From assembly GCF_933775445.1 (NCBI RefSeq), contig NC_065872.1, forward strand, positions 23,808,001 to 23,872,000: a stretch of 64,000 nucleotides of DNA, in the 5' to 3' direction. Origin of the DNA: Argentina anserina. Its lineage: Eukaryota; Streptophyta; Magnoliopsida; Rosales; Rosaceae. The stretch's first letter is position 1. Each line of letters opens with the position of its first letter. The position numbers were made by a program, and so were the translations under genes. This document shows positions 1-11,855 of the stretch, one piece after another. A model generated the notes under the pieces. That model saw only the letters and a program-made list of their open reading frames with translations. It did no database searches and had not been told where the DNA came from.

Positions 1-1130
1 TAATACATACACAAATACTTGCAGATAATGATCTGATATGCCCTTGATACCTATCAGATTTCATGATATATTCATACCTAATGATTTGACATCCTCTTAA
101 ATAAATGGAATTGAGAGTTAATAATGCTCAAACTGCAACAAAAATATATACTAACAAAAGGAACCTACTGAGTTTTTCATCCATAAGACACTAGTCTTTT
201 ATATAAAGACAGGACTTCTAGTAGTAGAATAAATCACATTACTATCAAGACCCAGGGAGAAGATTACAGAGCTGAATTATAGTGGTAGCTCCCAACACCA
301 ACCTCTCGCACTTAAAACCTTCTTGCATACAAAATTCAATAACAATCACTTCAAGTGAGATAACATGCGTTGTGTGTCAGTCTGTTTCACTTAACAATGT
401 GGAGGATTTGCAAAGAAACGACTTCACAAATAATATGGAGTACAATACTTATATAAAAGATGACTTTCATAGTTGAGTACTGCAGCTAATCTCCAACAGA
501 ATAAAGATGGATTAGCCAGAGAAGGCATCCGATCCAGTGGGGTTATTTAATTAAAGGTAACAGTGGTTATCTGCTTATTTATCTTTTTTTTTTGATGATG
601 GGCAGCATTGTATCAGTTGATCAATCAAAAAAAATGAGGGAATTAAAAATACTTTTCATCACGTTTACAAGCATCAAGGATTTGCAAATGAACTATTATG
701 GGCAACAATAAGTCAGATCGAGGACATGTACATTCCCTATAGTTAGCTTTACAATTCACATACATTCTTCATATCCTATTTTTAAATTTCGGTGAAGGTT
801 GGCTAAATTGTGCTACAGTTTGACTAGTAATGAACAACTGGGAAAACATATTCCAAGGATGAAGACTTGGAAATCTACAGAGTCCCAAGTCTCTCGCGGA
901 ATCAATTCGTAAATTCTTGCACTAAATTGACTCGGGAAAAACCACAAATAATGACAAATTAGAAAGAACCACTGCAGCTAGTAAATAAAACTTTAGACAC
1001 TATTGCTACATCATTTATTCTTGGTGTAATCCACAAGGAACAATTGCAACAAATAGATAACTATTTCTAATGGAAAGCATAACTTACATGGCAACAAGCC
1101 ACATAACATGTACAGGACACGTACAGATTC
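1..1130. other. Non-coding stretch, no gene recognised
   Basis: AT-rich sequence with only short open frames that show no recognisable domain. It lies downstream of the minus-strand F-box remnant and may include its 3' untranslated region. No repeat family or RNA gene was recognised. Confidence 0.5.
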
Positions 1131-1135
1131 CAACC

Positions 1136-1689
1136 TCACAAAAAAGCTAAACTCTCCACGTAAGGAAAAGCAACATCCTGATCCCTAATATGATGATTAC
1201 CACCTAAGGCTAGAGAGAGCTCTTCATTGGCTAACTCCACAGATCTCTGCAAGGTCTTATTTTTCAGATCATAGGAGATGACCTTACCAGGCAAGTGCAA
1301 CATTAGATCAGTTGAACAATCCTCAACCCCATTATCTTTTTCCTCCTCCCCTGAAATGCACAAGACAACCAAATCCTTCCAATCTTGTCCAGGACAAGCT
1401 GTGACTACCGGATTAAGATCAACATTGTACTTAACAACCCAGCCAGAGTAGTCCCTCTGCATCTCCATCTCATCAAATTGGGTCATACAATGCTTATAAG
1501 TGTCAATCAAATACAAACGCCCACGACACTCCCCAAAATATCTCCAAGCCGGCCAGATCGTTGGATCCCCCTATCTTGATAATAGGGGAGATAGGGGCAT
1601 TCATCCACCACGCAGACCACATTGTATTGTGGCGACTCGGAAGGATCATAAGCCACAGCATAGCGGTGTAAGAACAATATTGGATTCAA
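1136..1689 (-). pseudogene. F-box protein, C-terminal part (broken)
   Basis: Reading right to left, the translation contains AYDPSESPQYNVVCV. This matches the conserved DPS..SP.Y.VVCV element of the F-box-associated interaction domain in plant F-box proteins. Further on it reads RLYLIDTYKHCMTQFDEMEM. The two parts are in different frames, so there is a frameshift at about 1540-1560. The piece ends with ...VAFPYVESLAFL. F-box proteins are substrate receptors of SCF ubiquitin ligases, and this domain would form the substrate-binding half. The N-terminal half of the same gene lies at 2258-2632, beyond an LTR at 1697-2255. A functional product is unlikely because of the frameshift and the interruption. 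Confidence 0.7.
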
Positions 1690-1696
1690 TATTATC

Positions 1697-2255
1697 TGTT
1701 AGGAATATATTAACTCAGCTGCATTTCATTAATCCAATTAAGTTGAAGTAGATGAGTTTAATTAGGATTGTAGTAGCTTGTGGAGATTATATCTCTCTAC
1801 AAGATCAAATGACTTTAACCAATTAATTATCTGATTAATATACATGTATAATGATAAGTATATATCTCATATTCTGTTAAGATTACAGCTGATCTAGGAC
1901 TCCTTATGGGGTGAGTCTCTCGTTCAGCATTGGCCAATATATAAGGAGATAAAGTCCATGTACTCAACACCTCTTGTTCCGAGCATTAAGTTGCAGTCTC
2001 ATTCTGTTGCTTGGTATTGAGATATAGAAGACCTTCTCTCTATTACTAATCATTCTACTTAGTGTGCAACTGTTCCATTTCAACATGTTTGGATCTATTG
2101 AAGAAGGTGAAAGGAGAGGGATGTAGTTAGGTATGTTTCTCAGTTCTTCTAAGAATACATTTCTTCTGTATTCATGTATATGTGTTTATGATTCTTGTGG
2201 AATGATCTTTATTCAGTATTGTTTGATGCATATAGGATCAGCATCATACCTTTCA
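1697..2255 (+). mobile_element. LTR-like insertion inside the F-box gene
   Basis: The segment starts with TGTTAGGAATATA and ends with ACCTTTCA, giving the TG...CA ends of an LTR. It separates the two halves of the F-box coding sequence. Its last 100 bases or so (from about 2155) are repeated with few changes at 2640-2739, where they are followed by a copia-type primer binding site. That supports the LTR reading. I could not find a matching target-site duplication: TTATC lies before it and AAGAC after it. It may be a solo LTR with eroded borders or a product of recombination. Confidence 0.55.
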
Positions 2256-2257
2256 AA

Positions 2258-2632
2258 GACCAAAGCATCACTTCTTGTGTCTTGTTTGATGCTCGGAGAG
2301 GAAAGAGCCTGGAATTGGCTAGTGGTGGGATTCACGACATAGACCGGATGACGATGACGATGATGTTTTTTAGCCACATGGCAAAGGAAGAGACCATTGC
2401 AGGACTGTATAATGGTCAATTTGTTGAGGGTTTGGAAGGGATTACCCGATGGGGTTTGGAGAGGGATGGACTTGAAGGCTTCTGAATCAGTTTGGGGGGG
2501 GGAGAAGAAGGTGGAGAATTTGGGGTTGGAGTTGAGGAGGGTGTGGCGGCGACAGAAGTTGGGGTTAGAGATGAAAGAGAGCCAGTGTTTGGAGACGGAC
2601 TGGAGTAGACAAGAGAGCGGGGATCCTTTCAA
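2258..2632 (-). pseudogene. F-box protein, N-terminal part (truncated)
   Basis: The minus-strand translation has SVSKHWLSFISNPNFCRRH, the typical end of the plant F-box motif and the sequence just after it. An FBA-type linker follows (NGLFLCHV, YVVNPTTSQFQALSSPS). The expected start of the F-box (LP.E....IL.RLP.KSLL) is missing: the frame begins at 2632 next to an oligo-A run and then LTR-derived sequence. At its other end the gene stops after SDALVFE, where LTR sequence begins at 2255. Together with 1136-1689 this makes one F-box gene broken at both its 5' end and its middle. Confidence 0.75.
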
Positions 2633-2639
2633 AAAAAAA

Positions 2640-2753
2640 AATTTCCTATGTATTCATATGTATATGTGTTTATGAGTCTTGTGGAATTATCTTTATTCAG
2701 TATTGTTTGATGCATATAGGCTTTGCATCATACCTTTCAAATGGTAACAGAGC
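2640..2753 (+). mobile_element. LTR 3' end plus Met-tRNA primer binding site
   Basis: Bases 2640-2739 repeat the end of the LTR at 1697-2255, including TTTGATGCATATAGG and CATACCTTTCA. Two bases later comes TGGTAACAGAGC at 2742-2753. This is one base off TGGTATCAGAGC, the site complementary to the 3' end of initiator methionine tRNA used by copia elements. The piece is therefore the 3' end of a 5' LTR followed by internal sequence. It may belong to the copia remnant that starts near 4180, but the 1.4 kb between is not typical leader, so the link is uncertain. Confidence 0.6.
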
Positions 2754-4179
2754 AATAGGGTTTTCACAAAATCATGAATCATATATTTGTAGTTCAATTT
2801 CATACTGGAAATGATTTTTTCATTTTCCTGTTAATTAAATTAAAACCGGCTTACAATTTTAATCTTCATTCATTAAAAGCCCCAATGCATTTGTGTTAAC
2901 TTAAACCAGGCCCAAATCCGATATCATCATTTATATGATAAAACCAAAAAAAAAGGAGAAGAAGAAAAAAAATTCAGCGTCTTTTTCTTTTTGACGCGCA
3001 CAAGCTCCTAGCATCTTCATTTGCGTTTTCTTCTTCTGGTTTGGGTGCAATGAGATTAAAAGTCTCATTTGGGATTCAAGACCCATTTAGGCACTTAATT
3101 CTTTGGAGGATTTCAGTTTTTCATTTGGGTTTTGTGTGCGTCATCTTCTTTTTTATTTCTGCGTTTTTTGGGGCTGGGTGATTGTAAATTGAGATGAATT
3201 CTAAATTCAAGTGATTCAAGACCCCTGCTACAGAAGATGGTTTTCATTATGGGACGATTTTGATATGTGATTTATTTTCATGCTTAGTTTTTAATTTTGG
3301 TGTTGTTGTTAGCAGAGGCAAAAGTATGTTTTCTTTGTAATCTAGATCTTGTCGAAAACTTGAATTTTGCATTGTGAGATTGGTCATATGAAGAAGTGTT
3401 GGCATGTAGATAATGTATTTGTTGTGGTTGACGTATGCTATGTATATATGTATGATCTTTGATGCATGAATTGGTTTGATCTGGAGGCTGGGAGTGGGAT
3501 ATATGAATATTGTTGCTTCTGTGTTATACTATGATTGTTTGATTCTCCCAAATATAATTTCAATTCAGATTCATGGTAAATTCTATACAGTTGATGGTTT
3601 TCTGAAATTAAAGTGAATTTGCCATTACATTTGTCTTTATAATCACATTGATACATAAATATAACTATATTGCACAAAACAAGTTTTAAAGGACTGTTTT
3701 CAATGAATATGCAGTAATGAAAGACATAATATTGTGCTATGTTTTAAAAGTGAACTCCTTGTGTCTTCTAAAGAAGTTTTTGAGTTTTAATTCTAAAATA
3801 TATGCAATGGTATAAGCATGAACAAGAACACTTACGATCTTTTGGAACTTTTCTAATCCAAAAACTAGATTGTTTTAAAAATAAAATAAAAGGCTTTTGT
3901 TCATGTTGTATATTAATATAGAAATTATAGAACATGAGGATTTTATGCCACAAAGTCAAAGGCATTATGTTTGTGTTGCTCAAGATATAGATTTATGGAA
4001 TAACTACAGTGATATTATGATGTATATATAAATATACGATTTTGGTGTTTTGCTTGTTTTGGACATGTTTGAATTTTCGGTATGTTTTTTGGTTGCAGTA
4101 TCATAACACATAGGGAAAAACACTTACACTTTTTCATTCCTTATCCTTTTAGGCCTCACAACTCACTCTTCCATAGGGC
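2754..4179. other. Non-coding stretch between LTR end and copia gag
   Basis: AT-rich sequence without a convincing open frame. Around 2950-3200 it looks like a plant 5' untranslated region followed by an intron (purine-rich run, then T-rich sequence), but no coding exon follows. It could be copia leader, captured host sequence, or both. Confidence 0.35.
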
Positions 4180-7100
4180 TAATCCAAAACTTGGAGTGGA
4201 AATATAGAAAGTGGAAGGACCAACTGGAGTACTATCTTGCTATTCATAACATGGATTACTGTTTGCGAGAGGAGAAACCCCTTTATGGAAAACTTGATCT
4301 AGATGATGAGGATGCTAAGTACCATCATTATGAGTTGAATATGACTAATTATATGGTTAAGAAAGTTATCAAGTTCACCATGACTGATGTGGCTAGGGGG
4401 TCTATAGAGGAACCAGATGATGCAGTGACCTTTTTGGAGTATATTGCTGAAAAATATAAGGCTAGTGAGAAAGCTAAGGCTGCTAGTTTGTGTTGGGTTT
4501 CCAGCCCATGTGTTTTTCCTAAGATGGTTTCTTAGAGTATGGTGTTCTGGTAAGGATAGAGAATCCTTATTGATGAAAGTTTACCTGTAGAAGGAGAAGG
4601 AGGCTTTACATCCTACCACTATTAGGAATATGATTCTTATTTGGTGAGGAAATATGTTTGTCCTTATGGCTATATAAGGAGGGGTTACGCTCTAGGTTTA
4701 GGCATCACAGAGACAAAGAGCACAATGTGTTACATTCTCGGTTAGAGGGTGAGAGAGGGCAGAGAGGAGAAAGATAGGAAGAGAATAGTCATTGTTTTCT
4801 TAGTCTTTTTTATGTACCCATTTCTAATATAGTGGAAGTATATTTCTGTCCCGTGGATGTAGGCAAAGTTATTTACTGAACCACCTTAAATCTGTGTTCT
4901 TGTGTTCTTTTCTTTGTGGTTGTTTCTCTTGCTTTGTTGTGCTTGTTTAGTTTCTCTAACTAACTTGTTGACCAATTCACTACATGTTGAACATGAAATT
5001 TCATGAACTTAAGTATGGGGGAGCCGAAGGTGTGAGACATCATTTCATGCAACTCATTGAGATAAATGGCAAACTCAAGGACATGCAGCTGGGATTTTGA
5101 GGATTTAGTTTTTTTTATCAATCTTTAGATTCACTCTCTAGTCCCTATAGTCATCTAAGAACAACCTACAATGCCTTATAACAAGCTCATATCTATATGT
5201 GTGGATGAGGAAGAGAGAATTAAGGAGGCTGGACCAACGACTGCAGTTAACTTGGTTGAGAAAGCTAAGAAAAAGAAAAATAAGACTAAAATAAAGAAGA
5301 CTACCACCTTCAAGGCAACTGACAAGCCTACAAACCCTAAAGTTGATAAGCCCTTCAAGTTCAAATGTTTATTCTGGAAGAAGATTGAACATAATAGGAA
5401 GGAATGCAGTGGTTTTAAGGCATGGATGGTGAAAAAGGTGATTGTTTTCCTAATTTAGTCTTTTTTCTTTAGAAATAAATTTCTTGAATGTGAATACTCA
5501 GACATACTGGTTGGATAGTAGTTCACCTATTCATACTACAACCTCTCTACATGGTATCAGAAAGAGGAGGGAGCCAAGGAGTGAACAACAAGTTCGAGTA
5601 GGAAATGGCCAAAGAGTTCATGTTAAGGCCATAGGAACCTTGAGAATCGACTTAGGTTTAGGAAAATTTATTTCTCTGGACAATGTTTATGTTATTTCCT
5701 CTTTAAAGAGGAATTTGATTTTAGTAGGGCTTTTGGTTAGTTATGGTTTGAAACTTGTTATGGATCATAGTGGAATAAATTATATCAAGATTATGAATAT
5801 ATTGGTTGTGGTATGTTTTCAAATCATTATTTGAGATTGGATTGTTCTGTTATTGAACAAGAAATACTTGTGATTGAGAATGATGAAAACGTGAAATCAA
5901 TGAATTCTATTACAGGTGTTAAGAGAATTTTGTTTAAAAATAATTCTGCTAATCTATGGCATATGAGATTATGCCATATCTCCAAACAAAGGCTTAATAC
6001 ATTGAAAAGAATAAATTCTGTTTGTGTTGGATTATAGTGACTTGACTGATTGCATTGAGTGTTTTAAGGGAAAATTAACAAATGTCAGAAAAATTAAAGC
6101 TGTGAGAAGTACAAAACATTTAGAACTCATTCACACTGACATTTGTGGTCCTTTTAAGCATAAAATTTTATGTGGAAATACATACTTTATCATATTCATT
6201 GATGATTATTCAAGATACTGTTTTATCTACTTTCAGAAAAATCTCAAGCTTTCAAAACTGAAGTGGAATTGCAACTTGATATGAAGATAAAAACAGTAAG
6301 ATCATATAGAGTTGAATTTTATGGGAGGTTTACTAGTGCAAGCTAGCAAAAAAGACCATTTGCAATGTTTTTACAAGAACATGGCATTAAGGCACAATAC
6401 ACTACCCCATATAATCCAACTCAAAATGAAATTGCAGAAAGAAAAAATAGAACTCTATTGACTATGGCTAGAACAATGATGTGTACTTCAGGCTTACCAA
6501 TTTATTTGTGGGGCGAAGCTCTTAAACTGCAAATTATATTTGCAATAGATCACCCTCAAAATCAATTGAAACAACACCATTTGAGCTATGGTGTGGTAGG
6601 CAGCCTAGCCTACATCACTACCATGTGTGGGGTGCAAGGCTGAGGCTAAAATTCCAGATCAGTTAATATATAAATTAGGCACAAATTCATTGAGTTGTCA
6701 TTTTTAGGCTATTGTGATAAATATAAAGGGTATAGATTTTATACACCTCAAAACAAGACCAAAATTTATGAAACCAATAATGCAAAATTTATGGATGAAG
6801 ATTGTTTCAATTCAAGCTTCGAGGATTTACCTTAGAACTTGAGGAACTGTTGATAATAAGGCTTTAGTTAGTGTCTTACCCTTAGCTACAGACACAAATG
6901 ACACCATTTTTTTTTTAGCCAAAATCCAAACACAGCTGCAGCTGTAGTTCATGAACCTCAAGTAGATAACATAGTTCGAGAACAAGAACAAGCTAAAAAC
7001 TTAGTTGAGGAAAATTTAACAATACAACAACAAGAAATTCATAACTCTAGGAACCTAGAAAACCCTCAAGTCATGGAAAATGCAGAAAACTTTGAGCCTA

Positions 7101-8199
7101 GAAGATCCACTAGGGTAAGAAAACCAGTTTATGGGGCAGACAGCAGTATCATGTTTATTTGCAAGAAACTAAAGATGTTCTAACTGAAGATAGTGATCTA
7201 TTGAATTACAAACAAGCACAAGAAAGTGAAGAGTGTTATGAGTGGTTTAAGGCCATGGAAGAGGAGATAATATCTATGTCCAAGAATAAAGTATGAGAAC
7301 TTGTCAAATCAGTTGAAAAGAAAAGGCAATAGGATGTAAATGGGTGTTTAAGACCAAAAGAGATGCTAGCGGTAATATAGAGAGGCATAAAGCTAGGCTA
7401 GTAGCTAAGGGGTTTACTCAAAAAGAAGGCATAGATTATAATGAAACTTTTTCTCCTGTCTCAACTAAAGATTCATTCAGAATTATAATGACAGTAGTTG
7501 CCCATTATAACATGAAATTACACCAAATGGATGTAAAAATTACATTTTTGAATGGAGAATTAGATGAAGTAATTTATATGAAACAACCTGAGGTTTTGTA
7601 GAACTAGGGAAAGAAATCAATATATGGTTTGAAACAGGCCTCAAGACAATGGTACAAAAAAATTGATTCAGTGGTATCATCTTTTGGCTTTGAGGAAAAC
7701 ATTGTTGATGAATGTGTTTATATTAAGACTGCAAAAGATGATTTTATTTTTCTGATTTCATATGTAAATGACATTCTCTTAGCAAGTACTAGTGTTAAGT
7801 TGCTTAAAGAAATTAAGTCTTTTCTATCAATAATTTTGACATGAAAGATTTAGAAGAGGCTTCTTATGTTTTGGGAATTGAAATTAAGAGGGATAGAAAA
7901 CTAGGACTTCTCGGATTATCTCAACAAACCTATATTTAGAAAGTACTTAAGAGGTTTGGCATGGAAACATGTACTGCAAGGGAAGCTCCTATGTCTAAAG
8001 GTGATAAACTGTCCAAAATTTCTAAAAATGGGGGGAAGATGATTCCTATGGATAGCAAACCATATGCTAGACTAGTAGGTAGTCTCATATATGCCCAAGT
8101 TTGCACTAGACCTGACTTAGCATTTCAGTTGGAATTTTGTTTAGATTTCAATCTAATCATTCTTTAGAACATTGGACTGTAAGGAAGAAAAATCTTAGG
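4180..8199 (+). mobile_element. Decayed Ty1/copia retrotransposon, gag to reverse transcriptase
   Basis: Domains occur in copia order on the plus strand. Gag is at about 4180-4490 and resumes at 4985. A zinc-knuckle relic (C..W....H....C) is at 5360-5420. A protease relic at 5500-5540 has the active site changed to DSSSP. GAG-pre-integrase (LWHMRLCHIS) is near 5960. Integrase has HTDICGPF and FIDDYSRY near 6140-6220 and YNPTQNEIAERKNRT near 6410. Reverse transcriptase starts near 7260 with KARLVAKGFTQKEGIDY; its catalytic motif reads YVND instead of YVDD near 7765. The frame is broken many times. RNase H and the 3' LTR are missing: the element ends at 8199 inside the end of the RT region, where LTR-like sequence begins. 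It cannot encode its own transposition. Confidence 0.9.
4491..4984 (+). mobile_element. Solo LTR of the family found at 14615-17080
   Basis: The 494 bp segment begins TGTTGGGTTTCCAGCCC and ends CACTACA. It is the reverse complement of both LTRs of the copia element at 14615-17080. It interrupts gag of the surrounding copia element. If one target copy is removed, the gag frame rejoins as ...AASL/NMKF.... The flanking 5-mers are GTTTG and TGTTG, a diverged duplication. No internal sequence remains, so it is a solo LTR. It contains TATATAAGG near 4672, a likely LTR promoter. Confidence 0.85.
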
Positions 8200-9850
8200 T
8201 GATAGGAGCACAAAGTGTGATGTTCTGAATGTATATATGTCATATTCTTATTCTTTGTTATCTCTTATTTAGTTGTTTTAGGCTCATATTTGTCATTTGT
8301 ATGTTTAAGTAGAGTTTATATCGAATATGAGAGTTTTGATGATGATATTGTGCTATGATGAAATTATTAGAAATCCTTATTGAGCTATGATTTTTTACTC
8401 GACTAGAATTCTACTTTTCTATTTTAATTTTTTCCTATTTCTTATTTGTCGATGTCTTTTCAGGAAACACAAATCCTATATGGATTAGGACTAGAGAAGC
8501 CATGATGCATTCCTAGTTGGACAAAGAGATCATGTCCGAGTTGGATAAGGAGAGAAGAGAGGTCGGCCTAGCCATTTCCTAGCCTCAACATGGAGAGTTA
8601 CCATGCAGCCCTTCGTTATCTCCCATTTGGATTTAGTTTCCTATATCAAGTTGGATTTGGAGTTCAAGATTCAAAGTTCATATTAAAAAAGATATCAACA
8701 TCCAAATCTGATTCTATCTCCTTATTCGGATGGCATGAAGGCTGTTTTGTTCTCCTATATATAGAGACTCGGCCTCATTGTTAAATCATTATCAACCTTG
8801 CGCACAAGCACTAGCCAAAGCTCTGTCGAAACAGTCCCTCATTCATCGAGAAACCAAGGCACCGATTTCATTCATCCCTTCACCATATTTTTGCTCCTAG
8901 GCGCGTAGCATAGGACGTTCATTCCCTTGAAGATCTCTTGTTATCTTGTCTTAGGCCGTGAAGAATAATTCAAAGTGTAACTCTATGATTTTCATGTATA
9001 TGATTCAGTGTATACTGTTTTTGTTCTTGGTTGATTTATGTTTTGTTTTTTTTAAACTGTAACTCTATGAAATTGTTATGACTTTCGGATGATGTATTGA
9101 ATTAATGGTTATGATTTCAATAAAATGATTTTAGGTTTTATTGCTGTGTGTTTCTATTCAATATACTTAGAGAATTATCAGTGTGTTCATATGAAAATAT
9201 ATGGGATTGATGCGCGTAGTAAGATTGCATATGTTAATCACCAGAGATATGAATGTCTAGGATACGCGTAGTAGACTAAGTGTTTGTTCTTGATGTGGTT
9301 CACTATTGATTTACCTAAGTAGTTCATTGATGTCGTGAGGACTATATGTGTTAGTTAGGGTTTCAGATACGCCCTAAACCTTTTTCCCTTACGATTTTAC
9401 TTTTACCTTTTATCGGGAGTCGTACTAAGTGTATGGACTCTAAATATTGACTTTTTGATGTGTACGTTTTTTGGGAAAACCTCATTCACAAAAGTTGTAG
9501 GGTTTGTCGATACAAATTGGTAGACACGCAGCATGCCCAAATCGAAGTTCGTATGGAAAAATTACGAATTAAAAATAGTATGGGGTATTTTTGGAAAATA
9601 GTATAAATAAGGGATGAAAAATCAGAAACGGGGGGAAAAATCAGAAATATCGGGTCGGGTATCGTTCACCCGAGAGGAAACCCAGAAAACTTTCGACCGG
9701 ATGATCTCTGCCATCCGGCCACCGATCGACGTGCCACTGGTTCCATTCGGACCGCCTCGCCATTCCCCGTTCGAACCGACGATTGGTTCTATGTCAGATG
9801 TTATGTATTGACCAAGCTATTTTTAAAGTCTATTAGTTAGATGAAAAAAA
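8200..9850 (+). mobile_element. LTR-like repeat sequence, family uncertain
   Basis: The segment begins TGATAGGAGCACAAAG, a form I associate with 5' ends of plant gypsy LTRs. It abruptly truncates the copia RT region. A TATATAG motif lies near 8756, as in LTR promoters. Around 9480-9800 there is a further repeat-like stretch with a GC-rich end. No coding domain was recognised, including in the 65-codon frame at 9614-9811. No right border or target duplication was identified. Confidence 0.35.
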
Positions 9851-11007
9851 TTTCCCATCAGGTCCTAAACTATTGTGGCAAGGCCAATGTAGTAACCAAC
9901 CTCAAGGTTGTACCAGTGTAGTACCCCAACTTGTAATTCGCTATCAAAGAAGGGTCTGAGCCCAATTTCCGTTACGGCTCTGTTTTCTCAGTCACGTGTC
10001 TCTCATGTGACCTTAAAAATATTTAACATTTGTACATAAACTCTTATAACAAGGTCAATGTAGTACCCCAACTCTGAGTTGTACCAATTGTAGTACCCAA
10101 ACTCATTTTTCACTACCAACGATGGGTCTGAAGCCAATTTCTATCACAACTCCATCTTATGGGTCATGTGTCGTAACCTCTTGTCTCTTCCACTTTCTTC
10201 TTCTTCTCCTTCACTTTTAGTCCTTCCACACTTTATTTCTGAGCTTAGATTTCGAGACAAAGCAACATTACGGGTTATGTTTCTTCCAATCTCTCCAACC
10301 ACGACGACAACTTCTTCCAGCTCCACCTTGAGCCACCACATCGTCTTCCTCATCTCATCCACCTACGATCTTCTCTCCCTCTACCTACAACATTCAAGGC
10401 ATGTAATGTGGTGTAGTTGGCGGTTGAGAATCTTAGAGTGAAGGTCTGTGTGTGACGTGATGATAGATCGGGGGTTCTAAGAAGAGGTGGAGAAGCTCGA
10501 AGATGGTGTTGGTGGTGAAGGAGGAGGTGGTGGGGATCAGAGGAGGTGGAAGAGGAGGATGCTGCACTGTGGTGGTGAGGTGTCCAGAGTGTAATGAGAA
10601 TGGATTTGTGTTTTTCCCAATTTGTAAGTTGTTTCTGAATTCTAGATATTTACAATAAGAGCTTTTTATTTGGAGCATTAGAACGAACATATGGTTATTT
10701 AGGTAAATGCCCTTTTTATTTTGACCCAGAAGACATAGCCATGACGAAAATTGGCTTCAGATCCCTCATTGATAGCGAAAAACAAGTTTGGGTATTACAT
10801 TGGTACAACTCAGAGTTGGGGTACTACATTGACCTTGCCACAAGAGTTTGGGTACCAATGTTGAATTTGTTTTGTGGTCACGTGTAGGACGTGGGACTGA
10901 GAAAACGGAGCCGTAACGGAAATTGGGCTCAGACCCTTCGTTGATAGCGAATTACAAGTTGAGTACTACATTGGCCTTGCCACAATAGTTTAGGACCTGA
11001 TGGGAAA
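9851..11007. mobile_element. Long inverted-repeat (foldback) DNA element, about 1.16 kb
   Basis: The ends are inverted copies: TTTCCCATCAGGTCCTAAAC at 9851 and its complement ending at 11007. The arms extend inward to about 10165 on the left and from about 10725 on the right. Each arm contains two related units built on GTGGCAAGG(C/T)CAATGTAGTAC and GGGTCTGA.CCAATTT, so every arm is an imperfect tandem pair. The spacer at 10166-10725 has low-complexity open frames on both strands with no known domain. The long termini suggest a non-autonomous Mutator-like or foldback element. I could not confirm a target-site duplication. Confidence 0.7.
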
Positions 11008-11834
11008 ATGTTTTCTAGTTACATTTGCTTCAACGCGCATTTCAGTTGTTAATTGTTTAGTATTGCAACTTTCTAGTATAAAAGTAGATTATATGAGTCC
11101 AGTGGGATATTTTGTTTCGTCCCACGACGCGTTGATTGACGATGTTGTCAAACGGGAATTGAGCACGGTTGTGCAGGTTATATCCTACAAAGCTATTGGA
11201 GGAATCACGTTTTGCTTTGGTGGTTTTTCCAGGGAGCGGTCATTAAGAGTGGCCATGCGCTCTATTGTCGTACGACGTCTTCTGGCTTAGTTCTTTCTTG
11301 TCGAACATGTGTGGCAATTTGGGTCGGTCGACGGCAAGGAGATGTGGGGGTGGTGCGCTGAGATGGGGAGACCGTGGCGGCGATCCACCTAGATCAATTC
11401 CATTTGGGTTGTTTTCTGGTTTCGGTCTGTTGGGTATCTTGACGAGGTTCTCCTTGTTGCCAACGCGGTGGACGGACGATGATGTTTGTGCTGAGGTTAG
11501 CCGCTGGTTGTCGGAGGGGTGGGGTGACGGTCGTCGGAGTGGTGTTTATCAGAGCGGAGCACATGTTTGCTCTTTAGCTTACGCATGAGTTAACCCATTG
11601 CACTAGTATTGATGTACACCAATTGAAGTCCTTAGCGGATATACTATCGTGTTAATTTTTGTTTGCTTGCTATTGAACACTGTTAATAGTCTAGTGTAAG
11701 CTAGAATATAAGTTTATTCTCCCGCTTGACCAGACGTATGGTTCGTATTGGAATTTGTTCTGCTATATGACTATGGCTTCGGTGCCCAATGGAGTAAATC
11801 CGTTTCCCTAATAAAAAAAAGGGTTGGGTGACAA
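11008..11834. other. Upstream flank of the importin gene, no clear gene
   Basis: Open frames at 11000-11290 and 11265-11588 (107 codons, Gly/Arg-rich) show no domain I recognise. The GC-rich patch at 11300-11530 differs from its AT-rich surroundings and may be a repeat fragment. It ends close to the putative promoter of the importin-like gene. Confidence 0.35.
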
Positions 11835-11848
11835 TTTTGCTAAAAGCG

Positions 11849-11855
11849 TATATAA
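11849..11855 (+). promoter_or_regulatory. Putative TATA box of the importin-like gene
   Basis: TATATAA lies 188 bases before the ATG at 12037. It is followed by a purine-rich leader (11870-11930, mostly A and G) and a CT-rich stretch, both common in plant 5' untranslated regions. A transcription start near 11880 would fit. Position and sequence are the only support. Confidence 0.45.

Noticed and set aside
8200..9480. Complete solo LTR inserted in the copia RT
   Set aside because: No copia sequence resumes on the right and no matching 5 bp duplication of TTAGG after a CA end was found, so only LTR-like sequence is claimed.
10166..10690. Open frames of 91 and 85 codons in the spacer of the foldback element
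   Set aside because: They are Ser/Thr/Pro-rich low-complexity translations on both strands with no conserved domain.
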